Shown: positions 15,463 to 22,535 of the stretch, piece by piece | Position numbering within the stretch: the stretch's first letter is position 1 | Layout: each line of letters begins with the position of its first letter | NCBI GenBank assembly: GCA_964420285.1 | Contig: CAYQTE010000070.1 | Span: forward strand, 1-24,643 | Source: CAYQTE01 sp964420285 | GTDB taxonomy: Bacteria > Planctomycetota > Phycisphaerae > Tepidisphaerales > Tepidisphaeraceae | Reading direction: 5' to 3' | DNA: 24,643 nt | Made by a program: the position numbers and the translations under genes | The notes under the pieces: model-generated | Seen by the model: only the letters and a program-made list of their open reading frames with translations | Databases searched by the model: none | Told to the model about the DNA's origin: nothing

Positions 15463-16680
15463 TCAGATCGTCCGCACCAACCTCATGAAGGACTTGCGTT
15501 CCAGTAACAGCTTCTCGATCGTCCGCACAAAGCCCTGCGACAAGATGGCGGTGCGGCCGAAACTGTGTTCAATGGCGGCCACGGCGTAATTGACGTCGGG
15601 AGCTTCGATGGCCGGCGAGTTGCGTGAGGCGGCACTATGGCGGGCGGCGGCGAGAACCAGCGGGTATAGCAGCGCCAGCGAGCGCAGGCCGGTCACGAAA
15701 TCGCGCTGGCCATTGGCGCCGCCCATGAACGAAAACGTGTCGAGTTTGTTGCGCACCAGTCTCCACAGCAACGCGAACGCCTCGGTCGATGGCGGCGGCG
15801 ACGACTTAAAAAGGCCCGAGCGGCGCAGCGGACCGGCGGGATGATGCAAACCCAACCCGCGAAAACTGCCGAAGCCCGGCACGAACACCGCCATCGCCAA
15901 CAGGCGGCCGATGCGGCTGGCCCGCCGGTCCAGAATGTCCTCATCACGACGCAGGTGAAGGGCCAATAAAGTGCGAAAGGCCAGCCGATGAATAAGTCCC
16001 GGCCGGGTGACGGGTCCGGCCGCGGCGGATTCGATCTGCAATTTCAGGGATCCGAAGATGCCGGCCAGCGCGGAGCGGTCGATTTGGTCCGCGGCCGTCA
16101 GCGACAGAACATCCGCCAGATAGACGATGAACATCGCCTTTTGATCGTTTTGCGCGAACCCACCCATCAGCGTGCCGAGAAATTCCGCGACGGCGGTAAT
16201 CTGCTCGCGGTTCAGATGGCACCGTGTGGCATCATCAAAACCCTGGGGATTCGGAAACTTATCGGTGTAACGTCGCAGCAGCGGCAAGGCATCGGCGTGC
16301 GGGTCACCGACGTTGCGCCGCACCGTTGGGCAGTCGTAACGGGCGCTGATGCTGGCCTCGCCGCGGAAGGTCGGCGTGATCTGAAACGGATACATCCGGC
16401 ACGCCAGGCATTTGGCTTCCACACCAAACTGTTCATGGATGCGGCACAGCCCGTTGGCCTCGTTCAGAAACACGCACGCCCCGTCGGGTCGATGCGCCAG
16501 ATATGCCTTGCCCCCGTGGTGGAATACTCCCTTGACGCCGTGAAGCGGATCATCCGCCGGCCAGGGCAGTGCTGCGACATGCTCCTCTTCGCCTTCGAAC
16601 AATTCAACGTACCAGCGTCGACAGCAGTCCGTGCAAGAGCGGCAGGAGAACCTTTCGTCTTGAAGCACGTGGAGTTGCAT
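15463..16680 (-). CDS. YkgJ/FliB-like cysteine-cluster protein
   Basis: The protein has 405 residues. The N-terminal 120 carry the CxxCxxC-type cluster of family PF03692: Cys13, Cys16, Cys19 and Cys20 (FSCRSCTDCCRRW), then Cys69, Cys79, Cys91 and Cys94 (KCLACRMYPF) and Cys117. Such cysteines probably bind zinc or an iron-sulfur cluster. The spacing, the total length of about 400 and the GACVFLNEANGLCRIHEQFG stretch also resemble FliB, the flagellin lysine N-methylase. YkgJ proper is much shorter. The C-terminal 280 residues are helical and Arg/Leu-rich with no motif I recognise. The gene follows a small membrane-protein gene by 35 bases on the same strand, probably in one operon. A methylase role is possible but unproven. 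Confidence 0.75.
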   Translation of the reverse strand: MQLHVLQDERFSCRSCTDCCRRWYVELFEGEEEHVAALPWPADDPLHGVKGVFHHGGKAYLAHRPDGACVFLNEANGLCRIHEQFGVEAKCLACRMYPFQITPTFRGEASISARYDCPTVRRNVGDPHADALPLLRRYTDKFPNPQGFDDATRCHLNREQITAVAEFLGTLMGGFAQNDQKAMFIVYLADVLSLTAADQIDRSALAGIFGSLKLQIESAAAGPVTRPGLIHRLAFRTLLALHLRRDEDILDRRASRIGRLLAMAVFVPGFGSFRGLGLHHPAGPLRRSGLFKSSPPPSTEAFALLWRLVRNKLDTFSFMGGANGQRDFVTGLRSLALLYPLVLAAARHSAASRNSPAIEAPDVNYAVAAIEHSFGRTAILSQGFVRTIEKLLLERKSFMRLVRTI

Positions 16681-16715
16681 GGGCCGGCCTAAACAGCGAG
16701 TGATTTGGACAACGT

Positions 16716-17321
16716 CTAGAACGTCATGCCTGCCTTCTGCATGTTAATGATCCAGTCCGGCGTTTCCGTCAGGTACGTTTCAATATGTTTTTGGCGCGAA
16801 AAGTAATAGCGCGACATGCCCAAAGCGCTGCCCAAACCAACGACAAGCAGCATGGCATAGACTGCGAACATGATCTGGTTCACAGTGTCCTGAACCGACT
16901 TGTCCAGCGATGCGGCCATCTTCTGCAAATCTGGATCGCTGCCGGCGTCCAGCGAAAGAGCACCGTGGCCGTGAACCGCGGCGTACATCTTGCACGCCGC
17001 GTATACGACCAGCAGACCTCCAAGAGCAAGCTGATTGTATCCCAATAGTCGAGTTGCCTGCGGCTGGAGTTGGCGGAGCTTCGCCGCGCCGCGCAACTCA
17101 GTCCAGGCGATCGCCCCCAGCACGACCCCCAAGAGCATGCTCAACCCGTCTCCCAGCCCCAGTAAGAAAGTAAGGCCCCCGAAGATCCCTATGCTCCAGC
17201 CGTCGCCCTTGGCAACCGAGATGGCGCGGCTGATCTTGCGGTACGCCGCCCGCGCCAGTTTCAATTGTGTTTGGCTCTCGTAAGACAATACCGGCGGCGG
17301 AGAAGTGGGCGGCTGCGACAT
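16716..17321 (-). CDS. Small hypothetical membrane protein
   Basis: The protein has 201 residues and no family I recognise. The N-terminus is Pro/Ser-rich and cytoplasmic-like, followed by a basic helix (20-38). Hydrophobic segments lie at about 42-57 and 59-74 (Gly-rich, joined by a short turn), 93-113 and 148-168, so three or four membrane spans. The loop at 114-147 is acidic. The C-terminus has charged residues and an aromatic end. No Shine-Dalgarno sequence precedes the ATG. Instead TACAAT ends 7 bases before it, which suggests a leaderless transcript. The YkgJ-like gene starts 35 bases downstream, so the two are probably co-transcribed. Confidence 0.7.
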   Translation of the reverse strand: MSQPPTSPPPVLSYESQTQLKLARAAYRKISRAISVAKGDGWSIGIFGGLTFLLGLGDGLSMLLGVVLGAIAWTELRGAAKLRQLQPQATRLLGYNQLALGGLLVVYAACKMYAAVHGHGALSLDAGSDPDLQKMAASLDKSVQDTVNQIMFAVYAMLLVVGLGSALGMSRYYFSRQKHIETYLTETPDWIINMQKAGMTF

Positions 17322-17328
17322 TGCTCGT

Positions 17329-17334
17329 ATTGTA
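17329..17334 (-). promoter_or_regulatory. -10 box TACAAT placed for a leaderless transcript
   Basis: The minus-strand hexamer TACAAT lies 7 bases before the A of the start codon of the membrane-protein gene, so transcription would start at or next to the ATG. The best -35 at 17-base spacing is TTCATT, a weak match. There is no ribosome-binding site between them. Confidence 0.4.
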
Positions 17335-17376
17335 GGGCCAGAATGGGCTCAAATGAAATACGCCGCGGCAAACAGA

Positions 17377-17406
17377 CCCCGCCAAGCGGGGCAGATTTCA
17401 AATCTG
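17377..17406 (-). terminator. Probable terminator of the glycosyltransferase-truB gene row
   Basis: On the minus strand, after the truB stop, a tight palindrome CAGATTT-x-AAATCTG (17392-17406) is followed directly by the all-GC hairpin CCCCGC-TTG-GCGGGG (17377-17391) and then by GTCTGTTTG. The GC stem with this T-rich tail is a fair intrinsic terminator. The neighbouring AT palindrome is unexplained and may be an operator or part of a dispersed repeat. Confidence 0.55.
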
Positions 17407-17434
17407 AGATTTCGGATGCACTGTCCCGCGCCTC

Positions 17435-18331
17435 CTACAGGCCGCCTCGCAGCGGGCTGAGCAATCGCAGCCAGCCGTCTACTGGAGTCAGCAGAAAACG
17501 CAATTGCCCGCGGTGAAAACCCCGGACCGGCGGCTGCGGATCGGGGAATCCGGCGGGAACCGGCCAGTCGGGCGGAAGCAATTCGCCCGCGGGAATCGTG
17601 CGACCCTGACGCAAATCGCCGACGTCCTGGTCAGTCAGAATCCTCGACGCCGCCCAGGGAAGCAACTCGCGGCCGTGAAGCTCGACCGTTCGTTCCGGGC
17701 CGGGATCGGTCCAGGGGCCGATCGATGTGCGATGCAATGTTGTCAGGTGCGCCCCGCAGCCGACAAGCCGGCCGAGGTCGCGCGCCAGCGCCCGGATGTA
17801 ATATCCGCCGCGCACGACGATGCGCAAACGGCTGCACAGCGGCAGATCGTGATCGAGCCACACCGCCTCGTGGAGATAGACTCGCGATGGCGGCATCACA
17901 ACATCTTCCCCACGGTGGGCTCTGACGTACGCGCGCTGGCCGTCGATCCGCTTGGCACTGGTGGCCGGCGGTATCTGGTCGTGCCAGCCGATGAATGTCG
18001 CCAGGGCATCGTCGAGTTGCGGCCGGCCCACGGCGGAGGGATCGCCGCTGTGAGTCACTCGGCCGTTTGGATCGCCGTTGTCGGTTTCGACACCCCACCG
18101 CACGGTGGCCTCGTAGACCTTGGGGACCGCGTGCAGATAATCGAACAGCCGCGTTGCCGGCGCCACCAGAATCAGCAGCAGACCGCTGGCGAATGGATCG
18201 AGCGTGCCGCCGTGGCAGAGACTTCGCGTGGGTCGCGTCGTGTCCGCATGCGTCTGCTGCATGCAGGCCTTGACGAGCGAAAAGCTCGTTGGACCGACAG
18301 GTTTGTGCAGGAGATGAATTCCGGGGCTCAT
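17435..18331 (-). CDS. truB: tRNA pseudouridine-55 synthase TruB
   Basis: The protein has about 298 residues from the ATG at 18331; a GTG at 18337 would add two. It isomerises uridine 55 to pseudouridine in the T-loop of tRNAs in the cytosol. The opening GIHLLHKPVGPTSF and the catalytic motif HGGTLDPFASGLL (Asp at about residue 45) are clear. The family motif PPxYSAxKxxGxRxY appears as PPATSAKRIDGQRAY, with the Tyr before SA replaced by Thr. The RNA-binding strand VRGGYYIRALARDLG and HRTSIGPW are present. The Gly of the usual GHxGTLDP is Cys here. The gene starts within a few bases of the stop of the TPR-GT9-like gene, so it is probably translated from the same mRNA, an unusual setting for truB. 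Confidence 0.93.
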   Translation of the reverse strand: MSPGIHLLHKPVGPTSFSLVKACMQQTHADTTRPTRSLCHGGTLDPFASGLLLILVAPATRLFDYLHAVPKVYEATVRWGVETDNGDPNGRVTHSGDPSAVGRPQLDDALATFIGWHDQIPPATSAKRIDGQRAYVRAHRGEDVVMPPSRVYLHEAVWLDHDLPLCSRLRIVVRGGYYIRALARDLGRLVGCGAHLTTLHRTSIGPWTDPGPERTVELHGRELLPWAASRILTDQDVGDLRQGRTIPAGELLPPDWPVPAGFPDPQPPVRGFHRGQLRFLLTPVDGWLRLLSPLRGGL

Positions 18332-18338
18332 CGTCACA

Positions 18339-20108
18339 TTACCCGCCGTGCTTGACGGCTTGTTGGCCGAGGGCTTGGGCCACCTGTCGCATGACCGACG
18401 GCCAATCGCCGATGGCCGGTTGACGAAACAGCCGCATCGTCGGATACCAGGGCGTGTCGGTGCGATTCAGGAGCCAGCGCCAATCGGGATTGAACGCCAG
18501 CAGCGTCCAGACTGGCTTGGCCATCGCGCCGGCGAGGTGGACCACCGCCGTGTCGACGGAAATGACCAGATCGAGATTGGCGATCAGCGCGGCGGTATCG
18601 GCGAAATCGCGAAGGTCGGCGGCGTGATCGATCAGCTCCATGCCGGCCGGTGGAGACGCCGATTGCCCCGCTGCGTCGCCGGTTTGCAGACTGTGGAAGA
18701 CGACATCAGGAATGCCAGCCAGCGGAGCGAAATCCGTCAGAGCCATCGACCGGTTGCGGTCGTTTTCATGTTTGGGACTGCCGGCCCAAACCAGTCCGAT
18801 CTTCCAACGCCGCTCGGCCGACAGCTTGTCCGCCCATCCGGCGGTGCGAACGGGGTCGGGCTTTATATAGGGAACGTGTGCAGGTATCGACTCAAGCGTC
18901 GTGCCAAGTAGTCCCGGCAGGCTCATCAGCGGACAATGTGCATCAAAGGCGGGCAGCGGCTCACCCTGGCGGATCAGTTCACTAACGCCCCCAATTCCCT
19001 GCAACAAAAGCAGGAGTGTCCGGTGGCATTGAAGCAGCACGCGCTGGCATCGCTGGGCAACCAGCGGCGCATAGCGGATGAACTGAATCACGTCCCCCTG
19101 CCCCTGCTCGATGGTCAGAAGAACCGTCCGGCAGGCCGGATCCGATGGATTCCACCGGGGCCACGGAAAGTCGCGCCGCTCCTTGAAATCCGACGCCTTC
19201 CATCTCCATTCATACTCGCTCCAGCCGTCGGCAAGTTCCCCCGCCTGAAGCAGCGCCATACCCAACTTGCAGTGGGCATCGGCATATTGCGGATTCAACG
19301 CAATGGCCTTCCGCCAGCACGCGATGGCCTGGTTCAACTGGCCCGTGTCTTTGAGCACGTCGCCGAGATTGCTTTGAAAGATGGCAGAATCCGGCCCGAG
19401 ATCGACGGCCGTTCGGCATTGGGCCAGCGCCTCATCGAATAGCCCCTTGCCGCGCAGGGCGTTGCCAAGATTGCTGTGGGCATCGGCGCGACCGGGCTGG
19501 AGCTGCATTGCCGTGGCCAGAGAGGCGATGGCATCATCCCATCGTCGAACGTCGGTCAAGACAACGCCCAGGTTATTGTAAGCATCGCTGTTTTTCGGAT
19601 TCAGTTCGATGGCCTTGCGGTAGGACGCCATGGCCTGATCCAATTGGCCTTTGTCGCGCAGAGCGTTGCCGAGATTGTTGTGGGCTTCGGAAATATCCGG
19701 CCGTAACGCAATCGACTTTTGCAAACAGCCGATGGCTTCATCCAGCAGTCCCTTGTCGCGCAGAGCGGTGCCGAGATTCAGATGCGCACCGGCATGTCCG
19801 GGGCTGATGGCGATGGCTTTGCGGTACGATGCGATGGCCTCGTCCAGTTTCCCCTGGTCGCGCAGGGCATTGCCGAGGTTGGCCAGAGCCTCGGGAAATT
19901 GCGGCTTGATGGCGATGGCCTGGGTGATAAGCCGCACGGCCTCGTCGCTTCGGCCGCCCTGGGCCGCGATGACCCCGAGAAGATGCAGCGCCACGGCGTT
20001 GCGGGGATCGCCGCCGAGAATCTGCCGGTAAAGAGCCTGCGCCTCCGAGACGTTACCGGCCTGGTGAAGCTGGAGGGCTCGCTGCAAAATCTGTTGCCAC
20101 TGACTCAT
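18339..20108 (-). CDS. TPR protein with GT9-like (heptosyltransferase-fold) C-terminal domain
   Basis: The protein has 589 residues from the ATG at 20108, which puts the first TPR at once after the start. Eight clear 34-residue TPRs span residues 7-278 (consensus like HNNLGNALRDKGQLDQAMAS), with a ninth degenerate one to about 312. The rest (about 320-585) has a GT-B fold signature: RTVLLTIEQGQGDVIQFIRY, a nucleotide-site entry WKIGLVWAGSPKHENDRNRS (436-455), and DLVISVDTAVVHLAGAMAK (513-531) followed by PVWTLL, as in family 9 glycosyltransferases and their TPR-linked relatives. It probably modifies proteins or surface glycans in the cytosol. It begins 10 bases after the upstream GT41 gene. 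Catalysis is not proven: many TPR-linked members of this fold are uncharacterised. Confidence 0.82.
   Translation of the reverse strand: MSQWQQILQRALQLHQAGNVSEAQALYRQILGGDPRNAVALHLLGVIAAQGGRSDEAVRLITQAIAIKPQFPEALANLGNALRDQGKLDEAIASYRKAIAISPGHAGAHLNLGTALRDKGLLDEAIGCLQKSIALRPDISEAHNNLGNALRDKGQLDQAMASYRKAIELNPKNSDAYNNLGVVLTDVRRWDDAIASLATAMQLQPGRADAHSNLGNALRGKGLFDEALAQCRTAVDLGPDSAIFQSNLGDVLKDTGQLNQAIACWRKAIALNPQYADAHCKLGMALLQAGELADGWSEYEWRWKASDFKERRDFPWPRWNPSDPACRTVLLTIEQGQGDVIQFIRYAPLVAQRCQRVLLQCHRTLLLLLQGIGGVSELIRQGEPLPAFDAHCPLMSLPGLLGTTLESIPAHVPYIKPDPVRTAGWADKLSAERRWKIGLVWAGSPKHENDRNRSMALTDFAPLAGIPDVVFHSLQTGDAAGQSASPPAGMELIDHAADLRDFADTAALIANLDLVISVDTAVVHLAGAMAKPVWTLLAFNPDWRWLLNRTDTPWYPTMRLFRQPAIGDWPSVMRQVAQALGQQAVKHGG
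19275..20090 (-). repeat. TPR-coding tandem repeats (102-bp period) in the GT9-like gene
   Basis: Eight TPR units of 34 codons produce a degenerate 102-base DNA period, visible for instance in repeated CGCAGGGC(A/G)TTGCCGAG-like words on the plus strand. The units most alike are those at residues 75-176. Confidence 0.85.
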
Positions 20109-20118
20109 TGTGCTGATT

Positions 20119-22500
20119 CTACTTCTGGCACCAGGTTCGCCACATGCATCGATAGGCCGCTTCGATGCCGCGGGCAAAGCGAGGGGCATCCATCAGCGGG
20201 GAAACTTGCATGCGTTGCCGCAATGTCGCGCGCAGCTCGGCCAGGCGAGGCAGGTCGCCGGCCAGTGCCGTCGCGATCTGAACATATTGCTCTGGCGTGT
20301 GAGCAATCAATTCGGGCAATCCCAGGTTGCTCAATTCAGAGAACCCGGCCCGGCCGACGATGGTTTGGCCAACGAGTGTGACGACCGGGACACCCATCCA
20401 GAGAGAATCGAGCCCGGTCGTGTGGCCGTTGTAGGGAACCGTATCGAGACTGATGTCGATGCGATGGAAGGCCCGCATGTAATCAGGCCGGAGCATGCGT
20501 TTGAGCATTTCGACTCGCTCGGGGCCGATGCCGGCATCGCCGAGGCGGTCCAGCACCCGCCGCCGTGCGCTGCCTTCGGGGACCAATAGCATCAGTCGCG
20601 AGTCAGGCACGGCCTTGAGAACCTGCGCCCACAACGACAACACAGAGTCGTTGACCTTGCAGAAGGAGTTGAGGCATCCAAAGGTGATGAATCCGTTTCC
20701 CGAGCCTGGCGGGCCGCTCACGGACGGTTCCTCGGTAAGCGGATCGTAACACCAGAAGGTATCCGGAAGGCGGATCGAGCGTTCGGAATAGAAAGCGTCA
20801 TCGCCGCCGGGCGGATCGAGATAAGGATCGGTCAGGCGGTAATTGATTGCGTCCATGCCGGTCGTGCCGGGATAACCGAGCCACGTGACCTGAACAGGCG
20901 CCGGCTTGTGTGCGAAAACCGGCAGGCGATTGAATGGCGTATGAAGTTTCAGATCGACCAGGATATCGATCCGATCCTGGCGAACCATGAAAGCGACGTC
21001 CTCGTCGCTGAGGCCGTTGGTGTTACGCCACTGGGGAACCAATTCGCGGAATTGCCGCGTGTACGCATCGGGCCGGGGCACCTGAGCATAACAGAATATG
21101 TCAAATTGCCGGCGATCGTGGTGCCGAAACAATGGCAGCAGGCCCAGGGCACACGGATGCTGCATGAAATCCGCCGAGACATATCCGATGCGCAGCGGGC
21201 GCTGGGGATCGCGGCCGTTTGAATGCGGAACGGCCTGCCGCGCCGGCGGTTCGGCATGCAGACGGTTCCACAATTGGCTTTCGGAAAGAATTTGACGGGA
21301 ATCCGAGCCGGGGTCGTACAGCATCGTCAGGAGCAAGTCGTCGTGCGCGGCGACAAATCCGCTCTTGATCGCCAGCGCCCGCCGAAAGCTCGCAATCGCC
21401 GCGTCGATCTGGCCGTTGGCCCTGAATGCGTTGCCGAGATCGCAATGGGCTTCGGCGCACTGGGGCCGAAACGCCAACACGCGCTGGTGACAGGCGATGG
21501 CTTGGTCGAGTTGTTCCTTATCCTTGAAGGCGATGCCGAGATTCGAGTGGGCTTCGATGAGTTGCGGATCGATCTCGATCGCCCGCTGGAAACAGGCGAT
21601 GGCCTGGTCGTGGCAGCCCTGGTCGTTGAGGACAATTCCGATGTTAATGTGGGCCTTGGCGAACGCGGGGTTCAGGTTCAGTGCCTGTTGAAAACAGGCG
21701 ATCGCGCGGTCGCTCCAGCCCTGCTCCTTGAGAGCCAGACCGAGATTATTGTGGGCTTCGACAAATCCGGGTTTGATGGACAGGGCGCGCCGATAGCAGT
21801 CGATGGCCGGTTCGAGTTGGCCTCGGGCTCGCAGCGCAACACCCAGATTGCAGAGAGCTTCGGCACTGTCACCGCGGATGGCCAGTGCCCGCTGGTAACA
21901 GGCGACTGCCTGATGCCCTTCGCCCCTGGAAAACCACGCGAGGCCCAGATTAACGTGCGCCTCGACGTGATTCGGGTTCAGTGCCAGCACCCGCTGATAG
22001 CTGCTTATGGCCTGTTCGACCTGCCCCTTGTCACTCCAGGCGATGCCGAGATTGTAAAGAGCGTCAACAAATTCCGGCCGGAGATCCAGTGCCTGCTGAT
22101 AGCAGGTGATTGCCTCATCCAGTCGTCCCTTTGCTCTCATGGCGTTGCCGAGATTGATGAGTGCTTCGGGATAGTCCGCCTTCAGACTCAGCGCCCGCTG
22201 ATAACAGGCGGTGGCTTCGTCCAGTCGGCCCTGGTTCTGCAGCAATGTGCCGAAATGGAAGTGATAGACGGCATTGTCCGGCGCGGCGGTGATAGCCTGA
22301 CGCACCAGATCACTTGCCACATCGGGCCGGCCCATTTGACCGGCGATTGCGGCCAGCAGATTCAGAGCCTCGGCATGATCCGGCCGCACCGCCAGAACTT
22401 GCCGATAAATCGACTCAGCCTCGCGCAATCGCCCGGCCTGATGATGGGCAACGGCGACTTGCATGGCCTGTTCGATCGAGACTTGCGTCATGGCGGGCAT
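20119..22500 (-). CDS. TPR protein with GT41 (O-GlcNAc-transferase/SPINDLY-like) catalytic domain, copy B
   Basis: The protein has 793 residues. Eleven uninterrupted TPRs span 12-385. The GT41 domain runs from about 433: LRIGYVSADFMQHPCA (436-451), the catalytic-site motif DLKLHTPFNRLPVFAHKPAP with His520, VQVTWLGYPGTTGMDAINYR, then LNSFCKVN, whose Lys matches the UDP-contacting lysine of human OGT, and PYNGHTTGLDSLWMGVPVVT. Both half-sites needed for a nucleotide-sugar transferase are therefore present. Family members add GlcNAc, fucose or glucose to Ser/Thr of proteins. The start ATG at 22500 could instead be the ATG 9 bases later. It lies 35 bases after the stop of a paralogue and 10 bases before the GT9-like gene. 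The sugar donor and target proteins are unknown. Confidence 0.9.
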   Translation of the reverse strand: MPAMTQVSIEQAMQVAVAHHQAGRLREAESIYRQVLAVRPDHAEALNLLAAIAGQMGRPDVASDLVRQAITAAPDNAVYHFHFGTLLQNQGRLDEATACYQRALSLKADYPEALINLGNAMRAKGRLDEAITCYQQALDLRPEFVDALYNLGIAWSDKGQVEQAISSYQRVLALNPNHVEAHVNLGLAWFSRGEGHQAVACYQRALAIRGDSAEALCNLGVALRARGQLEPAIDCYRRALSIKPGFVEAHNNLGLALKEQGWSDRAIACFQQALNLNPAFAKAHINIGIVLNDQGCHDQAIACFQRAIEIDPQLIEAHSNLGIAFKDKEQLDQAIACHQRVLAFRPQCAEAHCDLGNAFRANGQIDAAIASFRRALAIKSGFVAAHDDLLLTMLYDPGSDSRQILSESQLWNRLHAEPPARQAVPHSNGRDPQRPLRIGYVSADFMQHPCALGLLPLFRHHDRRQFDIFCYAQVPRPDAYTRQFRELVPQWRNTNGLSDEDVAFMVRQDRIDILVDLKLHTPFNRLPVFAHKPAPVQVTWLGYPGTTGMDAINYRLTDPYLDPPGGDDAFYSERSIRLPDTFWCYDPLTEEPSVSGPPGSGNGFITFGCLNSFCKVNDSVLSLWAQVLKAVPDSRLMLLVPEGSARRRVLDRLGDAGIGPERVEMLKRMLRPDYMRAFHRIDISLDTVPYNGHTTGLDSLWMGVPVVTLVGQTIVGRAGFSELSNLGLPELIAHTPEQYVQIATALAGDLPRLAELRATLRQRMQVSPLMDAPRFARGIEAAYRCMWRTWCQK
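21346..22467 (-). repeat. TPR-coding tandem repeats (102-bp period), copy B
   Basis: Eleven 34-codon TPR units make a degenerate 102-base period. The repeated DNA also opens a 449-codon frame on the opposite strand, which is a shadow and not a gene. Confidence 0.88.
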
Positions 22501-22535
22501 CTTACACCCGGTGGACGGGACCGACTATTCGGGCG

